Source: Edolisoma coerulescens
Lineage: Eukaryota; Chordata; Aves; Passeriformes; Campephagidae
Length of the DNA: 64,000 bases
Assembly: GCA_013397115.1 (NCBI GenBank)
Contig: VWZW01006289.1
Location: 1,543,586-1,607,585 of the forward strand
Direction of reading: 5' to 3'
Shown one piece after another: positions 1 to 9,500 of this stretch. The first letter of the stretch is position 1. The number at the start of each line of letters is the position of its first letter. The notes under the pieces were generated by a model, which worked only from the letters and a program-made list of their open reading frames with translations, made no database searches and had not been told where the DNA came from. Both the position numbers and the translations under genes were made by a program.

Positions 1-1447
1 GCATGGGGGTGACAAAGTCATTAATGAGATTAGTTTTTATAATGAAGAAGTGTTTGGCCCAAAAATAGAAGGTTCTTATTCTAAAGTCAAAGTGTACATT
101 ACTGATGTCTCTCATCTGGTCCTTGCTGGCCTCATATCTGTACTGTGTGGCTTTTGGCATGAAAATAGTTGTTGATTTTGTTTTCCAACTCTCCTTGGTA
201 GACACAATTTATTTTCATGGATCTTGTAGGAACTCAATATCTGTGGGACCCTTAGCCTTTCTGTCATATTTGGCTGAAACACTAGAAGACAGGTGTGCTC
301 AAGCCAGCATTTTCAGAAAATTCTCTGGGTTTTTTTTCAAGAAACAGGGTATAATAGTCACTTAAATGTAGTTTCATCTTTTTTTATACCCTAATCAATA
401 TAGTGGCTTGCTTCTAAAATCATGTCAAGAAGGAAAAATAAATCAATTTATTACAGGATTGTCTTGACCAGCAGGAATTAAATGAGACATCCCATTTCAT
501 CAAGTAGGAAAGGCTCCGCAGTGCTCCATACATTCACTTTTTGCCCCCCCAAACCAGGTGACTCATAGTTGTGTTTTCATCAAGGCAAACTTCTGCCAAG
601 CACGTGAATCCCTTAAGCAGCAGAAATTTAATTAGTCAGCATGAGGCAAAGAGTGCAACAATATAAAAGGAATGGATTAACAAAGAAGACAGATTACAGC
701 CAGGTTTCCAAACAATCATAACCAGCCATGACAAAGAAATTAAATGCTGTAGAAATTTAAAAAATACGTGATCATGCCCTTTCTGTGATTACAAACACTA
801 TTAAAAACCAGATTACCTTTGTGATGCTAAATACTTCTAAAAGGTTTTCACAAAAGCGAAGATGGAGACTGGACGTGGAAAGGAGAAAGCAGAAAATTCA
901 TTTGTTATGGCAACTTGAAGCACAGAAGCTTTTCTCTGTAAAACTCTGTGGAAGAGCATCCATAGTAGGAAATTTACTTGTTAACCCTGAAAAATATGTG
1001 AACCAAGTCACGGTGATATTTTAAACTGTATTTTTTCATGAGAATAAAAATGACATGACCCTCTGCTCGTGGTAAGTAGTAAAGATTTCTCTCCTGGCTG
1101 CACATTGAGAACATGCAGCAGCCCTTGGAAACCACAGAGCATCCACAACCTCAGGGAGGTGCATGCACCAGGGAAAACAAGGAATTACGAGAAAGGCTTC
1201 TCTGTACAGACAGTGACTGGAAAGGATGCAACAGCATTCTCTTCAACCCTCACAAAAGGGAAAGCTTTGCAAACCTTTGAAACTGGTTAAGAATCTGTTG
1301 CTTGAGACAGGCAACATAATCAAGACAGTATTTTCTGATAAAGAAAGATGTGCTCAGCTGCAGACATTTGCTTGCTGCTAAGCCATTTCCCCCTGTTCCA
1401 TCTTATGAGACAAGGGGCACATATTTGTATGATGTATGCTATTTGTT
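1..1447. other. non-coding, probably SCGN intron 2
   Basis: AT-rich sequence without a recognisable exon. I looked for the part of secretagogin before residue 52 (EF-hand 1) here and did not find it, so this is taken as intron between exon 2 (outside the window) and exon 3. Open frames of 60-86 codons here have no family features. Confidence 0.6.
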
Positions 1448-1905
1448 ACGTCAGGTTTAACCCAGCAGGCAGCTCAGCCCCACACAGCCACTCACTCACT
1501 CACTCACTCACTCATTCACTCACTCCCCAGTGGAATGGGAGAGAGAATCAGAAGAGAAAAGTGAGAAAACTCATGGGTTGAGGTAAAGACATTTTAATAG
1601 GTAAAGCAAAACCCACAGGCACAAGCCAAGGCAAAACAAAGACTTTATTTACCACTTCCCATGGGCAGGCAGCTGTTCAGCCATCTCCAGGAAAGCAGGG
1701 CTCCATCATGCTGGCTTGGGAAGACAAACACCACACTCCAAACATCTTCCTTTCCTCCTTCTTCCCACAGCTCTGTATGCTGAGCACCACACCATATGGT
1801 ATGGTATATCTTTTGGGTCAGTTGAGGTCAGCTGTCCTGGCTGTGTCCCCTCCCAACTTCTTGGGCACCCCCAGCCTCTTTGCTGGTGGGGTGAGGTGAG
1901 TCTTC
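1448..1905 (-). mobile_element. solo LTR of an avian endogenous retrovirus, antisense to SCGN
   Basis: Read on the minus strand, this block matches the downstream part of an LTR family I recall as abundant in birds. The features are a terminal GGTTAAACC-type 3' end near 1453-1460, a U5-like part ending in a GAGT-rich stretch, a TTTAATAGG block (plus strand, about 1592-1600) that is the complement of the expected ATTAAA-type poly(A) signal, and an ATATGGTATGG block near 1794-1805 upstream of a TATA-like part. The 5' portion of the usual LTR seems to be missing beyond about 1905. No internal retroviral coding sequence adjoins it on either side, so it is a solo, truncated LTR. The family name is not asserted, and the borders are good to about 30 bases. 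Confidence 0.8.
1489..1525. repeat. (CACT)n microsatellite within the LTR
   Basis: Nearly perfect four-base repeat with one ATTC interruption. It lies in the U5-like end of the antisense LTR and looks like an expansion of a short repeat present in that family. Confidence 0.9.
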
Positions 1906-3917
1906 AGATGGTGTCCTTGCTTGGACAAGGGGAACAGATCATATAGATTATGGGTTTTTTCCGGCCTTTTAAATGTTTTTGGAATAGAAAGGAAAATAGA
2001 GCAAGCTACTGGTTTACACCACCTTGGAAACCAGGTCTCCCAGCCCGAGTTTCTGCTTGGAATGTCTTATTCGATCTAATTTTTTTTCTTTAGTCTTCTG
2101 GGATTCTTTTGGGTAAACAGAAAAGTCCCCTTTGAAACCTAGTGACCGTAACATGAAGTGTATTGTTCTTAGTGTAAAAATCTGTAATGTACAAATAATT
2201 TTGTCTTGAACATGCATCTTGGGAAAGCCAGTTTGTGCAGTATCTTTTGTTCTGGGTTTTGGTAGAACTATTACCGGTTGTGTTTCATAAGTAGAATCTT
2301 TATGAAGAGAGAAAGATTGTCCAAATTGAAAAAGCCACTGTAGAGTGACCCCTTGCACTAAAAGCTTTTGGAGCTGTGTAAATATAGTAAGTATTCCAGG
2401 CATTTACTTGATGTATCCCATAGTTTAAATCAGTTTATAAGAAGAAGGAGGCTGTCCTATTTTTACGCAGGTAACAGTGCCCCTGCCACAGAAAGCTCAA
2501 TGAAATGGTGGCTAATAGCTGACACCAAGTTGAGCAATAAGCGTTTTAACAAATTACTTGTTTGAAATGCACAGCATAGTTTTGAAATATCATCTGTGAT
2601 TATCATTTTGGAAATAAATTATCCTACTGGGCACGGAGGAGGATCATATCAGAGTACTTTGCAAGCCTATTGAAGTTGGCAACTGAGAGGCTTGGTGTTA
2701 CACAGCAAGGATGCACTCCAAGGGCTGTACTGCGTGGAGCTGTGCACGGAGTAAATTTGGGAAGGTCACTCATGGTCTTGTGTCAGTCATAAAAAAGGGA
2801 GTGTACAACCTAGGGGAGCTTCAACAGCAGCTGGAAAGAACAAGAAACTGGGTTAGAAGACCTAGGAAGGAATAGCTGTAGTCCTAAATTCATCTTGTTG
2901 TAGAGATGATAAAAACTTTGGAGGACTTCTATTCAGGGGTTGGGAAGAAGTTAATTTATTGTCTTGTAAAAATTTCTACAAAGGTATGCCACAAGCCAGT
3001 GTGGGTTATCCTTCTCTCTTCCTCTCCCAGAGAGGGCCACCTCCCTCACAACTGGGAGAGAAGCCAGAACCTGCTCAGTGTGGGTGCTGAGGGTAGTGTA
3101 GGACTTAATTGCTTGGACAAGATTAACTAGGTGAGTTTCCCAGCCCAGCCACAAAGCTCGTAAACCAGAAGCCTTTTCACAGGGTGACAAAATTGTATTT
3201 TGTGTAGCCCAGTCAGAGTGGGTACCCTCATGGTTTCTGCTAAAGAAACCGTGCCTGATGAACCTAAGCATTGTATTTCACCTGTCACAGCGATGCCTGT
3301 CAAAACACATAACCTGACAAGTCCGGAGAACTCCTTAGTATGTATGAATCGATTACGGGGTTGAGCAGATACAAAGGGAATGTCAATTGCTTGAAATTCT
3401 ATGCTATTAACCAAGGAACACTGACAGGGCTTGGTGCCAGGTCTTAAATCAGCTGTCAGGCAATAATAAGCAACAATCTAGCTCCACTGACACCTTTCAA
3501 GGCTGATGGTCTAATGAACTGCAGAGATGTCATTCAAGGATAAGGGTATCTTCCTGAAAAACACAAGCTGAAAACAAGCAGGGTGGAAACTGCTGTAACA
3601 CACACTTGAGCAAAACCAACCCCCAGTGATATAATGGGAACAGCTGGCTAAAGAAGCAGGTGTCACTGAAATGTTTTGGGGTCTCCAAACACTGATCGTC
3701 CAACTGAAAGCTTAGTAGCTACAAAGGTATGCATAGGACTTATTTCCAAAAATTCATTCACAGTGGTGTGTCTGTGTCTGTGGGCTTTTAAAAGGGTTAC
3801 TGCCAACTGTAAGGATGTGATGGTCCTGGTGATTATCTGTGAGTGAGGAGAGATTTCCTCCAGGAGGGTCTTCTAGTGCCCTCAGCAATTCTCATGCACT
3901 TGTTTTCCCCATGGCAG
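1906..3917. other. non-coding, probably rest of SCGN intron 2
   Basis: No exon, repeat family or RNA gene recognised. The 129-codon minus-strand frame at 2014-2403 and the 95-106-codon minus-strand frames at 2951-3414 overlap other frames and show no domain. Confidence 0.6.
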
Positions 3918-4010
3918 AGCACCATCACAGAAGAAGAAGTTCAGAGGATGAAGGAGCAATTCATGTCTGTCTACGATGTCACCACAGATGGACGCTTGCA
4001 AATCCAGGAG
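3918..4010 (+). CDS. SCGN: SCGN exon 3 (EF-hand 2)
   Basis: The exon is 93 bases, 31 codons, phase 0 at both ends, after an acceptor ending ATGGCAG and before donor GTATCT. It encodes STITEEEVQRMKEQF followed by the EF-hand 2 loop DVTTDGRLQIQE. In that loop D1, D5, G6, L8 and E12 fit the calcium-loop pattern, while position 3 is Thr, a weaker ligand. The donor falls directly after E12. By length this is about residues 52-82. The helix before the loop and the loop itself differ much more from mammalian secretagogin than the later exons do, but the length matches and the QFM and DGR landmarks align. The open frame continues on both sides of the exon into intron, so the borders rest on the splice sites and the alignment. 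Confidence 0.93.
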
Positions 4011-4081
4011 GTATCTCTGCCCAGCCCCAGCCCAGGATTTCTTTTACAGAAGGACGGAGAATTAGAACAGACTTTTTATAG

Positions 4082-4353
4082 GGTCTGTAGGAATAGGACA
4101 AGGGGTAATGGCTTTAAACTGAAAGAGGGTAGATTAAGAATAGGTTAAGGAAGACTTTTTTTTTAATGAGGGTGGTGAAGAACTGGAAGGGGTTGCCCAA
4201 AGAGTTGGTTGATGCCTCATCCCTAGAAACATCAAAGGTCAGGTTGGACAGGGCTCTGAATAACCTGATCTAGTTGAAGATGCGCCTGCCCATTGCAGGG
4301 GGTTGGATTGGATGCCTTTTAAAGGTCCTTTCCAACCCAAACCATTCTATGTT
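4082..4353 (+). mobile_element. CR1 LINE 3' end in SCGN intron 3
   Basis: The segment begins with the end of the CR1 ORF2 protein (NRTRGNGFKLKEGRLRI can be read in frame at about 4093-4143). It then runs through the CR1 3' UTR signature: the block reading GGTGAAGAACTGG, then GGTTGCCCA, AGGTTGGACAGGGCTCTGA and CCTTTCCAACCC, ending in CATTCTATG. It is sense relative to SCGN, strongly 5'-truncated, and diverged. Confidence 0.93.
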
Positions 4354-4591
4354 TAAGACCTGTTGCAGACTTGGGAGATCTGGAAAATAGAGCCTGGGTG
4401 TGGAGGAGGTGACTCACGGAGTATTACATTAGCCAGATCCTTTGGTCTGGAGTTTATTTCCAAGGGAGAAACAAGCCAAGCTTATATTTCACATACTGAG
4501 TCAGCGGCCACCCAAGTTTTTTCTTTTCTTTACTTCCATGGTGTGTGTCTGATTTTTGTTGTGGAGGCTTTTTAAAATTTTTTTTATCCAG

Positions 4592-4681
4592 CTTGCAAAT
4601 ATGATCTTGCCGGATGATGAGAACTTCCTACTGCTTTTCCGACGGGAAGCTCCCTTGGACAACAGTGTGGAATTCATGCGG
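4592..4681 (+). CDS. SCGN: SCGN exon 4 (linker into EF-hand 3)
   Basis: The exon is 90 bases, 30 codons, phase 0 at both ends, about residues 83-112. It encodes LANMILPDDENFLLLFRR and then EAPLDNSVEFMR, which nearly repeats the mammalian sequence (DENFLLLFRRE and PLDNSVEFM are shared). The acceptor is a T-rich tract ending in CCAG. The donor reads CGG|GTCTGT, weaker than the usual GTAAGT or GTGAGT. The border is fixed by the next exon starting with IWR. A CR1 tail ends about 240 bases upstream in the same intron. Confidence 0.97.
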
Positions 4682-5553
4682 GTCTGTATCTCCACATTGC
4701 CTCCTCCCCCTTGCACACCACCAGCTTCTTCAACGCCAATCCCTCTGCCCTCTGTAGAACACAGCTTGGGAAATAGATGGGTATTGTGGAAGCAAAACAC
4801 GTTCTGACCTTCAAGTGGACAAGGTTTTACATTATTTACACCAGCAAAACACAGGTGTGGGACCAAGGGTACCCAGAGAGCTCATTACGTTTCATAAACA
4901 CTCTCAGCCACCTATCAGTCATGCCACCAGAGACAAAACCTCTCCACTCATCAATTCACCCCTGCAGCTCCTCAGCTGCAGTACAGCATAGACCAAGAGG
5001 GCAGACCAGGAACATTTTAAGCACCATTTTATCCTGAAGCCTTAGACTGTCAGGGCATGGAGACGAAACCTCCATAAGCTGGGTCAACAAGCCCATACAA
5101 CTTTGCCCAGTCTTCCTCTGATCTCTGTCCCTAAGTATCCCAGCATGGAATTTCAGTTTTTCCGAGACCGCATGCAGTTACTTTTATTTCATGTACAAGC
5201 TGGGGGCTTCTGCAGATCAATGGCCAGTTGTGTATGGCCTTGGCTCAGGGCAATAAAGAAGCTGCATGTACAAATTCGGTAAGAAATGCAAAGCAATTTC
5301 TTAGTATTGTCTTCCTTTTATAGACAGTGTGTCTGCATTAAACATGTGATAGCAGCATGTAGCATGTACAGCATCCAAGTGTGAGTAAGAGCTATTGTGT
5401 GAAAAGTTTGTTTTATTTCATCCACAATTAATTAAATGTTGGATAATGCAACAACTTGCTCATTATGGAAGTTCTGCTTTGAATCTTTACCATCTATCAC
5501 GGAGCAGATGAGTAACTGCAATATTTATGTGCTCGCATCAATCTGTCATTCAG

Positions 5554-5610
5554 ATCTGGCGCAGTTACGATGCTGACAGCAGTGGATTTATTTCAGCTGG
5601 TGAACTCAAA
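5554..5610 (+). CDS. SCGN: SCGN exon 5 (EF-hand 3)
   Basis: The exon is 57 bases, 19 codons, phase 0 at both ends, about residues 113-131, between an acceptor ending TTCAG and a consensus donor GTAAGT. It encodes IWRSYDADSSGFISAGELK. The loop DADSSGFISAGE is a fully canonical EF-hand: D1, D3, S5, G6, I8, S9 and E12. This is one of the loops regarded as calcium-binding in secretagogin. Confidence 0.97.
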
Positions 5611-6516
5611 GTAAGTTATTCTTACAAATCTGTCTGGGCTTGACCTACAGCTTACTGATGTCAATGGGAGCCCTTCCATTGGCTTTACTGATTTGCTGCC
5701 TTTTTGTGTGGTTGACAAACAGCATTTCTGGGTTGTTCATAGAGAGTTTAAGGACTCATGCCTTCTGGCATGGTCTCAAGGGCCCTGCAGGAGGGAGGAT
5801 GGTTTGCTGTTGCCCTCAATGTCCTGCTTCCCCCTAACCTTGTCCCATGACCTGGGACCACCAGACTTGGTGGCCTGGGGCATCCAGTGAGCCCCACAAG
5901 TGCTGCCTCACCTTGGCCTTGCACACATGCCTCTCCCAGCTAAACAGAGCCAAAGCCATGGTGTTTTATTAAGGGGATTTCTTCACAATCTCTTCCTGAA
6001 CCTGCAGATTTTCTCAACACTGATTTCTCATTAAAGCTCAGGCTATTGAGGCAAGAGCCTGTTCAGAAACCATAACTCAAACACTTTGAGCCAGCAAGCA
6101 CAAAAAGTCCATCTCTGGGCTGCACACCAGGTACTGAAGTCTCAGTGTGTGGTTTCAGCCTGTGTCCCAGAAAAAATGTAAGAGGATGTTTTAAGTGTTT
6201 TGCTGAATGGCAAATATTTTGATTTGAGATCAATTGGCAAGTATTGCAGGACTTATGTTATCTTTTGCTTATTTCATGAGTTTATTAGGACTGATTCCAG
6301 TATGCCTACTCTGGGGAAATTTGGTTATTTTCTAATTTATTCAAAAAACCATGTTTCAGATAAAAAAAGTTGAACTTGGTCTAACTGAAGACGCTAGTAC
6401 TAACCAGGAGTGTGAAACTAGATTTGTGTATTTGCTGCTGAATTTGAATTGAATTTCCTACTGTTATTTCTTGAATTTACTCTAGAGAGTAAAATTTCTC
6501 TCTTTCCTTACTACAG

Positions 6517-6594
6517 GATTTCCTGCGAGATCTCTTTTTGCAGCATAACAAGATGGTTGCTGAAGTAAAGCTGGAAGAATATACTGATACTATG
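6517..6594 (+). CDS. SCGN: SCGN exon 6 (between EF-hands 3 and 4)
   Basis: The exon is 78 bases, 26 codons, phase 0 at both ends, about residues 132-157. The acceptor is a pyrimidine tract ending CTACAG and the donor is GTAAGA. It encodes DFLRDLFLQHNKMVAEVK followed by LEEYTDTM, the exiting helix of EF-hand 3 and the entering helix of EF-hand 4. It matches mammalian secretagogin closely, including RDLFL and KLEEYT. The following intron is the longest in the window at 9417 bases. Confidence 0.97.
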
Positions 6595-9500
6595 GTAAGA
6601 AAAGGCAGAATTAATGTTGTGTAGATCAGAGTACAGCCTAAAATCTCCTCTAGGGTCAATGTCTGTAGGGCCATAAAAGCCCTCTTAAAAGGTGTGTCAG
6701 AGATCCCTTGAGGGATTTAGCACACACTGCTGCTAGCAGTTCTTTGCACTGGACATCAGCTGTGAAGGCATTTCAAATATTTTTTCTTAGAATTGAACTA
6801 TTTCCTATAAGAAAGAAGCTTGACTTTACACCAAACCAAGCTGTGCTCTAAACCCCTTTAAATACAGGCGAGGTGCATCCTTCTTCAGGATATGCTCAGC
6901 CTCAGCCAGATCTCCAGCTCATTCACTTCCTCCCTCCCTCCCTCTCTCCCTCCCTCCTAGCAAATCCTTTTGCTCCCAAGACAAGCAGGTATCTGGCTTT
7001 TCTGCTGTGCAAAGCCCAGAAAGCCTTGCTGGCTCCCTGCTGCTTCCCTGAAAGACTGGGAGGTTGAAAGTTTCAATTCTCCACCTGGCTTATCACAATA
7101 TAGCTTTTATACTGCAATCAACAACATAATACTTGGTGTGGGTTTAGCATCAGTCACCTGGATTTCAGAGCAACTTGTTATATCTAAACATCTAAAAACA
7201 AGAAAAGAAGGGAAAAAAAAAATCTCATTTCTGATGTCATTCTCAAGGGTATATTTTGAATTCCACTAGCAGACATCTATCACCGCAATTTTCTAAATGG
7301 TTTTCAGATGGGACTGCCTTGTTTCTTGGCACAAAATCTGTGTTTATACCTAAAAACCAGCTTGGTATGCAAGCAAACAAGGATCTGCCCACGTATTTTG
7401 CAATACCATGTTATGTATGCGTGATGTGTGTGTGCCTAGAAATGTGACCCTTTAGAGCAATGTGAGAAACTGTACTGCTACAGAAGAGTGTGTATTTTGT
7501 TTTTCATATTTATAAGACAGTGAAGAGAGAGGAATGCCAGCTGCAGAAATTATTTTCCAACTGGCAGAGCTTGAAAACAATAAAAGCCCAGAAGTTATGG
7601 CTAGGACAAAAATCTTTCTGGTAGCATTTGCTGGCAGCAAATATCTTCCGTTCTGCTCCATTAAGGTTTCCATCCCTGGTGCTTTATCTCTGATCAGGTG
7701 CTGGGGAATAGGTGATCTGAAGCTTGTAGACAGTGGGTAGTTCATTTCCTCCAATTCCTTTCCCTTCCCCTTAATTTCCCAAGAAAGATCTGTGATTCCA
7801 CTACCCCAATGCAGCTAGGTATCAATGCAGCCCGGGGCTGAGAGTCAGGAGGTCTGATTTCTATTCCCGTGGTTTCTTGTAGAATGGCTTTGTATCTCCA
7901 GAGAGGCAGTTTAATCTCTATGTTAGAAGAAAAGATTTGATCTGGGAAAAGGGATGCTTTGTATATCTAGAGAAATCTATGATCTGAAACGCAAATCTGG
8001 CTCCTGAGCACAATGGTTTGCTGAGCTGCAATGCCAAAAGAATCAGGGATGTTACTGGTTGTTAGAAAATGAGGATATGGCAGATGATTATTTTTTCCTT
8101 GCAATTATTTTCTCTAAGCTGAATATCAAGGATATTTATAAACACACCTGATCCCAAAAGCTCTAAGGCAGGGTGTGAAATTACCACAGGCATAATCTTA
8201 TCCTGTGATATCCTGGAATAAAGTAGAGAATATGAATTATGCATGTAACAGCAAATTATCCACATGGGCAGCATCCTATAGCATCAGATACACTGCACAA
8301 ATGATTGCATAGGAACTTACCTGAAGTAAGAAGGCAAAATTCCAAGGAGGTAAGAAAGATTCAGCCTTGCATTTGCAGGGCTGGATTGAAGAGGGAGAAG
8401 TCACTCAAGGAGCAAAGGTTTGATGTCAAGGCCCAGGGCAATAGTGCCCCTACGCTTTCTCTCTCTCCTTCCCACATGGAGCGAGGAGCTGCTGGAGTGC
8501 AGAGTCCCACTGCCACTGGACTCTGCTGCCATCACCTCTGTTTAGGATAAAGGGGTTGGTGCCCATCCATTTTTTTCCTAACAACAGGCTTTCTGTTGCA
8601 TCTTTAGCAACCAGCAGCAGTGATTCCTTTACTGCAGACTGGACATACATTTCTCTCCACTATTGCTTTGCTCCCACCCTGTTATCTTTTTAGAGCACAA
8701 AGTCCTTTGGACTGGGACTGTTTCTGCTGCACACAGCTACAGGGTCTCTCAGGGTTGCCCATCTATCCAGCTCAGGGCTTTCAAGGGCCAATGTAATTAT
8801 TATTCAGTTGAAATAAGCTGTGTCCCAAGGAGCCGTAAACCCATCTGTCTCCACGGGAATATACAGATCTCTCCCCTTTTTTCTGTACATGCATAGCTGG
8901 CTGCACAGATCTTAGGCAGCTGCTGATATCCTGAGTGGACCCTAGGGCCTTCTGGAGATAGAGATAAAGGGGAAAAGGTAGAAACTATAATTTTAAAGAA
9001 GGTAGCCCAGGCTTGAGGGGAAAAAAGAAAAGGCAGCATTTTATGGTTCTGTGCTGGATATTTGCAGTGTGTGAGCAGATATCATTATCAACCAACCAGG
9101 GCATGCTAAATTCTTTCCCCTTGCGCTGCTATGAATGATCTCATACCACATTAAAAAAAAGAAAAGGCTGAGAAGAGGGAGAAAGTATTTCTTTTGGAAG
9201 AGATTGGTTGTGTCTGGAAAGGAACATCACTTTATCAGGTTGCTTAGCAGCCGCTTCTTAAGAGGCTATTCTGTTTCCTTGTGACCTTGACATCCTTTCT
9301 TCAGAGAAGACTGATATAAATCAGGGATTTGATGAACAAGTGATGAAGTCCTGTAAAGAAAACAGGTAGTGAACACATCGGCATTGCAAAAGCTCCGTGA
9401 GTCTGCTAAATCAAATCTTAAAGAGCACTAAATCCACTGGGGAAAATCACAAAAGAACATTTGAGTTCTCAAGACTCTTCACGGGGGAATTAAAGTAACA

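Noticed and set aside
3839..4148. Full 80- and 101-codon frames around SCGN exon 3 as small genes
   Set aside because: Only 3918-4010 is exon. The left part is intron and the right part runs into a CR1 ORF2 tail.
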